Source: Clostridiales bacterium (GTDB lineage Bacteria > Bacillota > Clostridia > Christensenellales > Aristaeellaceae). Taken from it: DNA of 42,468 bases. This document shows positions 15,863-24,491 of the stretch, one piece after another. Below the pieces are notes generated by a model. That model did not search any database and was not told the origin of the DNA. It worked only from the letters and a program-made list of their open reading frames with translations. Numbering within the stretch: position 1 is the stretch's first letter; each line of letters starts with the position of its first letter. Position numbers and translations under genes: made by a program. The DNA lies in NCBI GenBank assembly GCA_004556985.1, contig SFFC01000005.1, forward strand, positions 1 through 42,468. Direction: 5' to 3'.

Positions 15863-15891
15863 ATTATAACATAAGCTGAATGCGCTGTCAA
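15863..15891 (-). promoter_or_regulatory. Perfect consensus sigma-A promoter, minus strand
   Basis: On the minus strand, TTGACA (15891-15886), exactly 17 bases, then TATAAT (15868-15863). Both boxes match consensus at every position. It points away from the aminopeptidase gene into a gap with no minus-strand gene. Confidence 0.8.
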
Positions 15892-16052
15892 ATGCGCGCA
15901 GGAAGCGAGATGAGCTTAATGTGGAGCAATATCTCTTAAAAAGAGACAAAAAGGGAGAAGAAATGGATTGATTCAAATGATAAAATAGAAAAATAACGGA
16001 AAATGTGGTTAAAATCAGGCAAAAAAGCGGATAAATGCAGGGGAAAGGCGCG

Positions 16053-16081
16053 TTGAGATTTTGCGCGGGTTATGGTACAAT
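16053..16081 (+). promoter_or_regulatory. Promoter of the aminopeptidase-ispE operon
   Basis: TTGAGA (16053-16058), a 17-base spacer ending TATGG, then TACAAT (16076-16081). The start codon at 16152 lies about 65 bases past the expected start site. The ATGGTACAAT core recurs at other promoters in this window. Confidence 0.75.
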
Positions 16082-16151
16082 CAGCAAAAAGACGCCGGAT
16101 TGCGATCCCAAAGGCTTGGGAGAGGCGGCGAAGAAGCGGAGGAAAAACCAC

Positions 16152-17390
16152 ATGGAGCAGTATGGCATTCGCCGTGAGGCGGTGTTGCGCGCGATGGCGC
16201 CAGAGAGCATGCTGGTGCTGTACGCGGGGAAGAGCGTTCCCGCGAGCATGGACGAAACCTATCCCTTTGAGGCCAACCGGCATTTCTTCTATCTGACCGG
16301 CATCCGCAGGGAGAATATGGCGCTCGTGCTCAGCCGGACGGGCGATGGCGAAAAGGCTGTGCTCTTTATCGAGGAGCCGGTCGCCTCGATGGAGCGCTGG
16401 ACGGGCAGACGGATGACGCGCGAGGAGGCGCAGCAGGTCAGCGGCATCGGGGATGTGCGCTACATCGACGGCCTGCAGGACTATCTGAGCCGGCTGCTGA
16501 CGCGGGAGTCGGTCTCCACGGCGTATTTTGACTGCTACCGCAACGCGCTGGGCGATGCGGACAGCTACAACATGGCCAGGGCGAAGGCCTTTGCCGCACA
16601 GTGCCCCGCCGTGGCGCTGCGGGATGCGCATCCGCTGGTTTCCGCGCTGCGCATGCGCAAGGACGATCAGGAAATCGGCCTCATGCGCAGGGCGATCGAA
16701 CTGACGGACAAGGGCCTGCGCCGCGTGCTCTCGCGCCTTGCGCCCGGACAGATGGAATACCAGATGCAGGCGGAATTCGAATACGAAATCCGCAGGAATG
16801 GCGCGGAGGGCACGGCCTTCCCGACGATCGCGGGCAGTGGGCTCAACGGCTGCATGCTGCATTATGGAACAAACCACTGCGAGATGGAGCCGGACACGCT
16901 GCTGCTGATGGACCTGGGCGCGAAATACGGCGGATACTGCGCCGACATCACGCGGACCTATCCGGTCAGCGGCCGCTACACGCCGCGGCAGAAGGAGATC
17001 TACGACATCGTGCTGTCTGCCAACCGCGCCGTCGCGAAGGCGGCCAGGCCGGGCATGACGCTCGCGCAGCTTAACGACCTGTGCAAGCAGGTGCTCGCGG
17101 ACGGGCTGCTCAGGCTGGGCAAGATCAAGGATGCCTCCGAGATCGGCGCCTACTACATGCACGGCGTCTCCCACCACCTGGGCATCGACACGCACGACGT
17201 CACCGTGGCGGCGCAGGCGGAGCTCGCGCCCGGCATGGTCATCACGGATGAGCCCGGGCTCTACATCGACGAGGAGGCCATCGGCATCCGCATCGAGGAC
17301 GACCTGCTCATCACGCAGGACGGCTGCGAGGTGCTCTCCGAGGCCATTCCCAGGACGACGGAAGAGATCGAAGCGATCATGAAGGGGTGA
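16152..17390 (+). CDS. pepP: Xaa-Pro aminopeptidase, M24 family
   Basis: A 412-residue metallopeptidase that removes the first residue from peptides with proline in second position. The N-terminal aminopeptidase-P domain (about 1-135) includes FEANRHFFYLTGI. The pita-bread catalytic domain follows, with metal ligands in LLMDLGAKYGGYCADITRTY (two Asp), HGVSHHLGIDTHD (His), ITDEPGLYI (Glu) and GIRIEDDLLIT (Glu). AGGAGG precedes ATG 16152. The IspE gene starts seven bases after its stop, so both share a transcript. Confidence 0.93.
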   Translation: MEQYGIRREAVLRAMAPESMLVLYAGKSVPASMDETYPFEANRHFFYLTGIRRENMALVLSRTGDGEKAVLFIEEPVASMERWTGRRMTREEAQQVSGIGDVRYIDGLQDYLSRLLTRESVSTAYFDCYRNALGDADSYNMARAKAFAAQCPAVALRDAHPLVSALRMRKDDQEIGLMRRAIELTDKGLRRVLSRLAPGQMEYQMQAEFEYEIRRNGAEGTAFPTIAGSGLNGCMLHYGTNHCEMEPDTLLLMDLGAKYGGYCADITRTYPVSGRYTPRQKEIYDIVLSANRAVAKAARPGMTLAQLNDLCKQVLADGLLRLGKIKDASEIGAYYMHGVSHHLGIDTHDVTVAAQAELAPGMVITDEPGLYIDEEAIGIRIEDDLLITQDGCEVLSEAIPRTTEEIEAIMKG

Positions 17391-17396
17391 GCCTGC

Positions 17397-18290
17397 GTGC
17401 TGTTGAAGATTCAGGCGCGCGCGAAGATCAACTGGACGCTCGACGTCGTGGGTGTGCTGCCCAACGGCTACCACGATCTCGATATGCTGATGCAGTCGGT
17501 GACGCTCTGCGACCAGATGACGATCCGCGAGGCGGATGAGCTGACGCTTTCCGTGCGCATGGCGGGGGGCGGCTTTGTCCCGGCGGACGAAAACAACCTC
17601 GTGCTGCGTGCGGCCAACGCGCTGCGGCGCGAGACCGGCACGCAGGCCGGCGCCGCGATCACGCTGCGCAAGTACATCCCCGTCGCGGCAGGCATGGGCG
17701 GCGGCAGCAGCGACGCGGCGGCCGCGCTCGTCGCGCTGAATCGGCTCTGGAAGCTCGGCCTCTCCGAGGACGAGCTGGAGGCGATCGGATTGACGATCGG
17801 CGCGGACGTGCCCTTCTGCATCCGCGGCGGGCTTCAGCGCGCGCAGGGCGTGGGCGAGCGTCTCACGTCGCTGCGGCTCGCAAGGCCGCTGTATCTGGTC
17901 GCGTTTCAGCCCTGTCGGGGGCTTTCGACCAGGGAGGTCTTTACCAGCCTGCATGAGGACGGCATCCGCCAGGAGGACAGGCCGGACAACGAGGCCGCGC
18001 AACGCGCGCTGATGAAGGGCGACGTCGTGGCGCTGGGCAGAAGCCTGGGCAACGTGCTGGAGCCCGTCTCCAGGCGGCTTCGGCCGGAGATCGACCGGGC
18101 CATTCTGGCCATCGAGGCGGCGGGCGCCGTGGGCGCACGCATGACGGGCAGCGGCTCCGCAGTCTTCGGCGTATTCCGCCATGCTGGCGCATGCCGCAAG
18201 GCGCAGCATCTGCTCGCCCAGACGTATCCGACTTGCCGGATGATGCGCACGGCCGAGAGCGGCATCGTGATCGAGGAGGCCGAAGGATAA
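17397..18290 (+). CDS. ispE: 4-diphosphocytidyl-2-C-methyl-D-erythritol kinase
   Basis: A GHMP-family kinase of the non-mevalonate isoprenoid pathway that phosphorylates the 2-hydroxyl of CDP-methylerythritol; 297 residues, normal length. It opens with ARAKINWTLDVVG, where the Lys-Asn pair is typical, and NGYHDLDMLMQSV follows. The ATP-binding glycine loop PVAAGMGGGSSDAAAAL is near residues 97-113. The C-terminal GARMTGSGSAVFGVF closes the substrate site. The start is GTG; no ATG is available close by. A short stem, GCTGCACA/TGTGCAGC, follows the gene. Confidence 0.95.
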   Translation: MLLKIQARAKINWTLDVVGVLPNGYHDLDMLMQSVTLCDQMTIREADELTLSVRMAGGGFVPADENNLVLRAANALRRETGTQAGAAITLRKYIPVAAGMGGGSSDAAAALVALNRLWKLGLSEDELEAIGLTIGADVPFCIRGGLQRAQGVGERLTSLRLARPLYLVAFQPCRGLSTREVFTSLHEDGIRQEDRPDNEAAQRALMKGDVVALGRSLGNVLEPVSRRLRPEIDRAILAIEAAGAVGARMTGSGSAVFGVFRHAGACRKAQHLLAQTYPTCRMMRTAESGIVIEEAEG

Positions 18291-18389
18291 ATGGCGGCGC
18301 TGCACATCGGATGACGGTGTGCAGCCATGCATAATTGCAGCCTGATCGGGCGACCCTGTCTCCAAGAACCTGTAAATGGAGGGTGGAGC

Positions 18390-18617
18390 ATGGGTCGTCC
18401 TTTTTCTGTTTTCCTGATCGGGCTTGCGGCTGTTTTGCTGATGACGGGCGCGCTCTGCGCCGGTGCGCGGCAGGAATGCGCGCAGGAGGCGTTTTTCAGC
18501 ATGATCTTTCCGCAGCTGATGCCCGAATGGGCGTGGAACGCGCCGCAGGAGCGCGCGACGCCGGACGAGGCGCTGCCCTTTGACGGGCAGACCCTGGGAG
18601 AGGCGGTGTGCCTGTGA
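18390..18617 (+). CDS. Small single-pass membrane or secreted protein
   Basis: A 75-residue product starting MGRPFSVFLIGLAAVLL, with a hydrophobic N-terminal segment (about residues 5-25) and then a short polar tail. TGGAGGGTGGAG precedes ATG 18390. Its last ten bases overlap the sleB start, so it belongs to the sleB-ypeB operon and is likely made in the forespore. I recognise no family. Two cysteines flank the mature N-terminal part. Confidence 0.5.
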   Translation: MGRPFSVFLIGLAAVLLMTGALCAGARQECAQEAFFSMIFPQLMPEWAWNAPQERATPDEALPFDGQTLGEAVCL

Positions 18618-19309
18618 AAGCGCAGAGGGGAAAGCGCCTTTGCCGGCGTCTGGCTTCGCTGGCGCTGGTCGTCTCGCTGTTGCTGATGGCGGGCGCGCGG
18701 GATGCGGCGGCGGCGGTCGCCTGGGGCGACTCCGGAACGCTGGTGCGGCAGGTGCAGCAGAAGCTGAGCCAATGGGGGTATTTTTCCGGGACGATCGACG
18801 GCGTATTCGGCAAGCAGACCTACGACGCCGTGGTCAGCTTTCAGCGCAAAAACGGGCTGACCGCCGACGGCGTCGTCGGCAGCGCGACCGCGGCGGCGAT
18901 GGGCATCCCGCTGGGCACGGCGAGCGTCGCCGCCTCGACCTCGGGCAGCTCGTCCTATACTTCGGACGTCGAGCTGCTGGCGCGGCTGATCCACGGCGAG
19001 GCGCGCGGCGAGCCCTATGTCGGCATGGTGGCCGTCGGCGCGGTCGTGCTCAACCGGGTGCGCAGCAGCAAATTCCCCAACACGCTGGCGGGCGTCATCT
19101 ATCAGGCGGGCGCGTTTGACGCGGTCAGCGACGGGCAGATCAACCTGACGCCCAACGAGCAGAGCCGGCGCGCGGCCCGCGACGCGCTCAACGGCTGGGA
19201 TCCGACCGGCGGATGCCTGTACTATTACAACCCCTCTACGGCAACCTCCTCCTGGATCTGGTCGCGCGAGGTGCGGCTGAACATCGGCGCGCACAGCTTT
19301 GCCATCTGA
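18608..19309 (+). CDS. sleB: Spore cortex-lytic enzyme SleB
   Basis: A 233-residue lytic transglycosylase that degrades muramic-delta-lactam-containing cortex during germination. A signal peptide covers about residues 1-37. A peptidoglycan-binding domain (about 38-100) has QQKLSQWGYFSGTIDGVFG. The catalytic Hydrolase_2 domain (about 118-233) has LIHGEARGEPYVGMVAV, whose glutamate is the expected catalytic residue. It starts with GTG overlapping the upstream small gene. The ypeB gene follows at once, the standard arrangement because SleB needs YpeB for stability. Confidence 0.94.
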   Translation: MPVKAQRGKRLCRRLASLALVVSLLLMAGARDAAAAVAWGDSGTLVRQVQQKLSQWGYFSGTIDGVFGKQTYDAVVSFQRKNGLTADGVVGSATAAAMGIPLGTASVAASTSGSSSYTSDVELLARLIHGEARGEPYVGMVAVGAVVLNRVRSSKFPNTLAGVIYQAGAFDAVSDGQINLTPNEQSRRAARDALNGWDPTGGCLYYYNPSTATSSWIWSREVRLNIGAHSFAI

Positions 19310-19340
19310 CGGACGAGGGGCGCGAGAAGGAGGCGGCGAA

Positions 19341-20663
19341 ATGAAGAAGGAGTGGACAGAGCGCGGGACGCGTGTGCTGGCCTTCGGCCTGACGCTGGCG
19401 CTGGGCGCATCCCTGGCGGCGAACGCGGCGCTTGCGCAAAAGAACAGGACGCTGTCAACAAGCGCCATGGCGCAGCGCCAGCGGGAGATGTCGGACGTGG
19501 TTGCCGCGATGGCGGACATCGAGGTCAACCTCGCCAAGCTGCTGCTGGCTTCTGGCGCGCAGCAGAGCGTGGCGCTGCTGGGGGAGACGGCGATGCTGGC
19601 GCAGCATGTGTCAAGCGGGCTTTCCCGGCTGCCGCTGCGCTACGAGACGGCCAGCGGCGCGATGAAATTCGCGGGGCAGATGGAGGATTACGCGCTGGCG
19701 CTGGCGGTGCAGGTCTCCGGCGGAGGGATGCTCACCAGCGACGACGAGGCGCAAATTGTGCAGCTGCTGACGGCCTGCCGCTCGCTCAACGAGCATCTGA
19801 CGGACGCGGGAGAGAAGCTCTACGCCGAGGACATGGGCGAGGCGGACGTCTATGCGGATGCCGCTGCAGGCTGGCAGGACGAGACGCTCTCGGGCAGCGA
19901 GATCAGCTATCCGTCGCTGATCTACGATGGGCCGTTCTCCGACGGACGGCAGGAGGGCGAGGCGCGCGGCCTGACGGGCGAGGCCATCACGCGCGAGCAG
20001 GCGCGCCAGGCGGCGGCCCGCTTCGCCGGGACGACCGCCGACAGGGTGACGGATGCGGCGGACAGCGGCGGGCGCTTTGAGGCCTTCGGCTTTACAGCGC
20101 AAACCGAGTCGGGGCGCCTGAGCGTGCAGGTCACGGGTCAGGGTGGCCATCTGCTGTGGATGATGCCCGAGCAGGCGTCCTATGCCGGCAGGATGTCCCG
20201 GAAGGACTGCCTGCGCAGCGCGCAGATCTGGCTGGCGGACGTGGGCTTTGGGGAGATGGAGGCCTGCTTCGTGCAGGCGTATGACGGCATGGTCGTGGCG
20301 AATTTCGCGGCCGTGCAGGACGGCGTGCTGCTCTATCCCGACCAGGTCAAGGTGCAGGTCAGCATGGACAGCGGCGCGGTCGTCGGCGCGGAATGCTCCC
20401 TGTACCTGACCAACCATGTGCGGCGGGCGGAGCTGACGCCGGGCATCGACGAGGAGCAGGCCAGGCAGATGCTCTCGGGCAGGCTCGATGTGCAGCGCAG
20501 CCGCCTGTGCGTCATCCCGCAGGAGGCGGGCGAGCGGCTCTGCTGGGGCTTTGAGGGGACGTTCGGCGATGCGAAATACTACGTCTTCATCGATGCGAGG
20601 ACGGGAGAGGCAGCCGACATCCTGCGCGTCGCCGCGACGCCGGACGGCGAAACGGCGATCTGA
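19341..20663 (+). CDS. ypeB: Germination protein YpeB
   Basis: A 440-residue protein with an N-terminal membrane segment (about residues 12-32) and a long exported domain, the YpeB layout. It keeps SleB in the dormant spore. A helical region (about 40-190) is followed by PepSY-like repeats: one with ITREQARQAAARFAG, another with DCLRSAQIWLADVGF, and a last with GIDEEQARQMLSGRLD, then YYVFIDARTGEAADI. AAGGAGG lies upstream of ATG 19341. The identification rests on linkage to sleB as well as on the domain pattern. Confidence 0.9.
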   Translation: MKKEWTERGTRVLAFGLTLALGASLAANAALAQKNRTLSTSAMAQRQREMSDVVAAMADIEVNLAKLLLASGAQQSVALLGETAMLAQHVSSGLSRLPLRYETASGAMKFAGQMEDYALALAVQVSGGGMLTSDDEAQIVQLLTACRSLNEHLTDAGEKLYAEDMGEADVYADAAAGWQDETLSGSEISYPSLIYDGPFSDGRQEGEARGLTGEAITREQARQAAARFAGTTADRVTDAADSGGRFEAFGFTAQTESGRLSVQVTGQGGHLLWMMPEQASYAGRMSRKDCLRSAQIWLADVGFGEMEACFVQAYDGMVVANFAAVQDGVLLYPDQVKVQVSMDSGAVVGAECSLYLTNHVRRAELTPGIDEEQARQMLSGRLDVQRSRLCVIPQEAGERLCWGFEGTFGDAKYYVFIDARTGEAADILRVAATPDGETAI

Positions 20664-20673
20664 ACGGCATGAC

Positions 20674-20837
20674 GAAGGGGGAGATGCGCGAGGCATCTCC
20701 CTTCGGGCCGCCGACAAAGAGGTTTTCTCTCCCCGAAGGGGAGAGAAAACGTTCAATTATTCCTTGAGGAAAAGCATCCGTAAAAAAGAATCGCTTGTGT
20801 CGACAAACTGCGGGGGAGATGCGCGAGGCATCTCCCC
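20674..20837. repeat. Cluster of three palindromic hairpins
   Basis: Hairpins A (20674-20705) and C (20812-20837) share about 24 bases built on GGGAGATGC-GCGA-GGCATCTCCC. Between them, hairpin B (20722-20750) is a perfect 13-bp stem, GTTTTCTCTCCCC, loop GAA. The trio separates the convergent ypeB and Cys-rich protein genes and could act as a two-way terminator. The direct repetition of the same palindrome suggests a repetitive element and not only a terminator. Confidence 0.7.
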
Positions 20838-20857
20838 TTGTTTATGGCCGGGCCGTG

Positions 20858-21403
20858 TCAGTGGTTGCACTGGTTGCAGGCGGAGCAGCCGCAGCCAAAG
20901 CCGTGGCACAGACTGCACAGGCGGCGACGGCAGACGATCGTCACGACGGTCGGCGGGCAGTTCGCGGTCAGGCGCACGGTGTTGCCGCAGACGGGGCCGG
21001 TGAGCGTGGTGATGAATTGATGCGGGCTGGAGAAGAGCAGCTCGATGGTGTAATCGCCCGGGATCAGGCCAGTGATGACCAGCGGCTCGTCGAGCTCGAT
21101 GCAGCTGCCGGCGCGCAGGGTGAAGATCTCGCCGCAGGGGAAGCTCGGGCCGGTGATGCGGATATTGAATGTGCGGGGCGTGCAGCTCTGCTCGCCGCAG
21201 GCCTCCAGAACGATCTGATGGATGACGAGAGTGGCGCCGTCCTCGCTGCCCGCGCAGCACAGGTGCGTCTGGTTGCAGCAGATCGGATGAATCCACTCGG
21301 GCCAGGGGCAGGAGGATGTGCAGCCACCAAAGCAGCCGCCAGGGCAGCCGTTAAGGCAGCCGTCAGAGCAGCCACAATGACGATGATGATTGGAACAGGA
21401 CAT
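20858..21403 (-). CDS. Cysteine-rich coat-like protein
   Basis: A 181-residue protein with 25 cysteines. Residues 1-33 carry spaced cysteines (CSDGCLNGCPGGCFGGC, a C-x3-C rhythm) and CC pairs at about 43 and 49. A cysteine-poorer beta-rich domain spans about residues 55-155, with LEACGEQSCTPRTFNIRI and LIPGDYTIELLF, which looks Ig- or prealbumin-like. The C-terminal tail is again Cys-rich (CSLCHGFGCGCSACNQC). There is no signal peptide. GGAGGTG precedes ATG 21403. The makeup and the neighbouring sleB-ypeB suggest a disulfide-linked spore coat component. I recognise no named family. Confidence 0.7.
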   Translation of the reverse strand: MSCSNHHRHCGCSDGCLNGCPGGCFGGCTSSCPWPEWIHPICCNQTHLCCAGSEDGATLVIHQIVLEACGEQSCTPRTFNIRITGPSFPCGEIFTLRAGSCIELDEPLVITGLIPGDYTIELLFSSPHQFITTLTGPVCGNTVRLTANCPPTVVTIVCRRRLCSLCHGFGCGCSACNQCNH

Positions 21404-21550
21404 CTATGAGCACCTCCGAAGTCGAAGGGAAGAAACGGGGTTGAGCACAGCCTTGCAGGGGCGGGGCTCCACTACACGCTATGCGGCGCGCGGGGAGGGT
21501 GTGCGCCCTGCGGGCGCTGTGTCGATTTCTCTGACCTTCGGGGAAAAGAA

Positions 21551-21579
21551 TTGCCATTTGCCGGGCGGCGCGCTATAAT
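21551..21579 (+). promoter_or_regulatory. Promoter of the flippase-AAA-ABC-F gene run
   Basis: TTGCCA (21551-21556), a 17-base spacer and a perfect TATAAT (21574-21579), about 45 bases before the start codon at 21624. The rest of the gap, 21404-21550, shows no gene. Confidence 0.78.
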
Positions 21580-21623
21580 ACATCCTAGAAAGATATGGTT
21601 TTATCGGAAGAGAGGACGGTTTC

Positions 21624-22919
21624 ATGCGCATCAGAAGCCTCGTCAGACGGCTGACGGACAACGATTATGTGTTTACGATTTTCACCAAGATCATGGCGGT
21701 CCTGATCGGGCTGATCGCCTCGAGCTACTCCAATCGCTTTCTCGGCCCCGAGCTCAAGGGGCAGCTCGGGCGCATCTCCTCGATGCTCTCCATCGTCGCC
21801 GTGACGGCGAATTTCGGGCTGTATCAGCCGTACCCCTATTACAAGCGGCTCGGGGAGCCGGACGTGCTTGATAAATTCCTGCGCATCTTCCTGCTCCAGT
21901 TCATCGCCTATTCGGTCATCGGCGTGTTCGGCGCGGTCGCGCTGCAGTCCTTTGAGCTGACGGCGGTCTGCCTGCTCGCGCCGATTCAGGTGCTGGCCAA
22001 TCAACTGAGCTTCATGATCATGGTGGAGGACGTCAAGTTCAAGAACGTGATCTTCTTCACCGCGCGCATCACCAACACGGTCATCACGATCCTCGCCTTC
22101 TACACGATGGACAGGACGATTCTGGTCGCGCTGGCGCTGATCGTCGTCGGCGACCTGATCACGATCGTCTTTGCGCTCCTGAGAATGCGCCGCATGCCCA
22201 ATCCGCTGCGCGCTAATCTTCGGTTTGCGGCGAAGATCGTGCCCTTCGGCTTGATCTCGATGCTCACGACGCTGATGCTGACGCTCAACTACCGCGTCGA
22301 CACGCTGATGATGGGCTACATGTTTGCCGTCAGCGACACGGAGATCGGCTATTACACGCTGGGCGTCTCGCTCTCGGAGTATGGCTGGCTGATCCCGGAT
22401 GCGTTCCGCGAGGTGCTCTTCTCGCGCACGGCCAAGGACGACGCGATTGGCGAGGTCACGATGAGCATGAAGGTCAACCTGTACCTGACGCTCCTGATGA
22501 TTGTGGGCATCCTCGGGCTGGGGCGGCCGGTGATCTATCTGCTCGCAGGCGCGCCGTATCTGCCGGCCTATCCGGTGACGGTGATGCTCATCGCGGGCAT
22601 CATCCCGATGAGCTATTTCAAGATCATCGGCACGCTGCTGCTGGCGCAGGGCAAGAAGATGGTCTATCTGGGCATGCTGACCGGCTCGGTCGTCGTCAAC
22701 ATCCTGTGCAACCTGGTGACGATCCCGCTGTGGGGCAAGATGGGCGCGGCGCTCTCCTCCGTGGTTTCCTACACGGTGGCAGGCGGGCTGTTTTTGATCT
22801 ATTACCTGCGCACCTATCAGGTGCCGCTGCGGGATGTATTCCTGTTCAGGCAGGAGGAGCTTGACCGGCTTGCGGGCATGATCAGGCGGGTTCGACGGAA
22901 GTTGGCCCGCAGGGGATAA
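21624..22919 (+). CDS. Polysaccharide/oligosaccharide flippase (Wzx-like)
   Basis: A 431-residue membrane protein of the oligosaccharide flippase branch of the MOP superfamily, with about 12 transmembrane segments. It opens with a basic N-terminus and FTKIMAVLIGLIASSYSNRFLGPELKGQLG, the usual first-helix and loop pattern. TLMLTLNYRVDTLMMGYM in the middle matches the helix-7 region of the family. It should flip an undecaprenyl-linked sugar across the membrane. No glycosyltransferases surround it, so the cargo is unclear. The AAA ATPase gene follows 48 bases later. Confidence 0.85.
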   Translation: MRIRSLVRRLTDNDYVFTIFTKIMAVLIGLIASSYSNRFLGPELKGQLGRISSMLSIVAVTANFGLYQPYPYYKRLGEPDVLDKFLRIFLLQFIAYSVIGVFGAVALQSFELTAVCLLAPIQVLANQLSFMIMVEDVKFKNVIFFTARITNTVITILAFYTMDRTILVALALIVVGDLITIVFALLRMRRMPNPLRANLRFAAKIVPFGLISMLTTLMLTLNYRVDTLMMGYMFAVSDTEIGYYTLGVSLSEYGWLIPDAFREVLFSRTAKDDAIGEVTMSMKVNLYLTLLMIVGILGLGRPVIYLLAGAPYLPAYPVTVMLIAGIIPMSYFKIIGTLLLAQGKKMVYLGMLTGSVVVNILCNLVTIPLWGKMGAALSSVVSYTVAGGLFLIYYLRTYQVPLRDVFLFRQEELDRLAGMIRRVRRKLARRG

Positions 22920-22967
22920 GGGAGGAAGGCCGGCGGCGGAAAGAGCGCCGACATGGAAAGGAGAACT

Positions 22968-24467
22968 ATGGACGAGCAAATGAAGAAGGGCCACGCGGCC
23001 TACATGCAGATGGAAGAGGCCTGCGACCTGCTGGTCAAGAGCGGGAATTGGCAGCGCGTCGGCGCGAGCGATATCCGTCTGTTTCTGGACATGTACACTC
23101 AGGCGCTGCTGCTGAAGATGGCGCAGGCCAACGGCTCGATCTCCAGAGATATGCTTCGCTTTGTCGCGGAGATTCCCTCGCGGGATGTGCTGAGCATCGG
23201 CAAGGCCAGCCCGGAGGCGGCGCTCAACACCGGCTTCAAAAACCGCTCCTTTGCGGAGGGCACGCCGCTGCTTCTGCGCTGCTGCGTCGCGATGGACGAC
23301 AAGGACGGCACGAAAAGCGCGCAGCAGTTTGTCGACGGGGTGAGCAAGCTGCTCTACGCGGCCGCGGACGCGGACGGCGACATGACCGGCCGGGAGCTGA
23401 GCTTCATCACGACCTATGCCGGAAGCCTGCGCACGTTCCTGATGTCGCGCGCGGCGGGACGGCACCAGTCCGGCGTAGAGGAGCAGACGCAGCGCGATGA
23501 GAGCGAAAGCGGTGCGCAGAACGCGCCCGCGGCGGCCCAGCAGGAGAAGGCAAAGCCCGAGGAGAAGGAGCAGACGCTCGAGGAGCTCATGGCCGAGCTC
23601 GACGGGCTCATCGGGCTTGACGGCGTCAAGCGCGAGGTGCGCACGCTGACCAACCTCATCAAGGTGCGCAAAATGCGCAAGGAGCACGACCTCAAGGTCA
23701 TGGACATGAGCTTCCACATGGTCTTCACCGGCAACCCGGGCACGGGCAAGACGACCGTCGCGCGGCTCGTTGCGAAGATTTACAAGCAGCTCGGCTTCCT
23801 CTCCAAGGGTCAGCTCATCGAGACGGATCGCAGCGGCCTCGTCGCTGGCTACGTCGGGCAGACGGCGGGCAAGGTGACGGAGGTCGTCAACAGCGCGCTG
23901 GGTGGCATCCTCTTCATCGACGAGGCCTATGCGCTCGCCAGAAAGGGCATGGAGAACGACTTCGGCCGCGAGGCCATCGACACGCTGGTCAAGCTCATGG
24001 AGGACCACCGGGACGATCTGGTCGTGATCGTCGCCGGCTACACCGACGAGATGCACGACTTCCTGACGAGCAACCCGGGTCTCATCTCGCGCTTCAACAA
24101 GTACATCGACTTCCCGGACTACACCGACGAGGAGCTGATGCAGATCCTCGAAATGAACGCGGGACGCCAAGGCTACGTCGTCGACGGGGAGGCGCAGCAG
24201 GTCGTGCGCGACATGCTCGCCTGCATGACGCTGGGCGACAGGCTCGACTTTGGCAACGCGCGCGGCATGCGAAACACGCTCGAGAAGCTCGTGCAGGAGC
24301 AGGCCAACCGCCTTGCGGGCCTTGAGGGCGAGATCACGAAGGAGATGCTCCAGCAGATCACGCAGGCGGACGCGAAGGCGGCGCTTTGCGAGGAGGAGGA
24401 AGCGGAGCGGCAGGAGGCCGACGAGGCGGAAAAGGCCGCGGAAAACGAGGCCGCGCACCAGGCGTGA
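22968..24467 (+). CDS. CbbX/SpoVK-type AAA ATPase with TerB-like N-terminus
   Basis: A 499-residue protein. Residues about 35-160 are helical and TerB-like, with an acidic AADADGDMTGRE loop (131-142). A low-complexity charged linker (165-205) follows. The AAA+ core has Walker A GNPGTGKTT (255-263), Walker B LFIDEA (315-320), SNPGLISRF with the arginine finger near 375, and sensor-2 GNARGMRNTLE. This core is closest to CbbX and SpoVK, hexameric remodelling ATPases. The acidic, alanine-rich C-terminus may be a tail that binds partners. ATG 22968, with AAAGGAG five bases upstream, is preferred to ATG 22953. The client protein is unknown. Confidence 0.85.
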   Translation: MDEQMKKGHAAYMQMEEACDLLVKSGNWQRVGASDIRLFLDMYTQALLLKMAQANGSISRDMLRFVAEIPSRDVLSIGKASPEAALNTGFKNRSFAEGTPLLLRCCVAMDDKDGTKSAQQFVDGVSKLLYAAADADGDMTGRELSFITTYAGSLRTFLMSRAAGRHQSGVEEQTQRDESESGAQNAPAAAQQEKAKPEEKEQTLEELMAELDGLIGLDGVKREVRTLTNLIKVRKMRKEHDLKVMDMSFHMVFTGNPGTGKTTVARLVAKIYKQLGFLSKGQLIETDRSGLVAGYVGQTAGKVTEVVNSALGGILFIDEAYALARKGMENDFGREAIDTLVKLMEDHRDDLVVIVAGYTDEMHDFLTSNPGLISRFNKYIDFPDYTDEELMQILEMNAGRQGYVVDGEAQQVVRDMLACMTLGDRLDFGNARGMRNTLEKLVQEQANRLAGLEGEITKEMLQQITQADAKAALCEEEEAERQEADEAEKAAENEAAHQA

Positions 24468-24491
24468 CGCGGCGGGACGCAAGGAGAAGAC

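Noticed and set aside
20674..20837. Hairpin cluster as a CRISPR array
   Set aside because: Only two copies of the palindrome with unequal spacing and a different hairpin between; no cas genes nearby.
21585..24482. A 965-codon open frame on the minus strand
   Set aside because: Opposite the flippase and AAA ATPase genes; composition typical of antisense shadows, no ribosome site.
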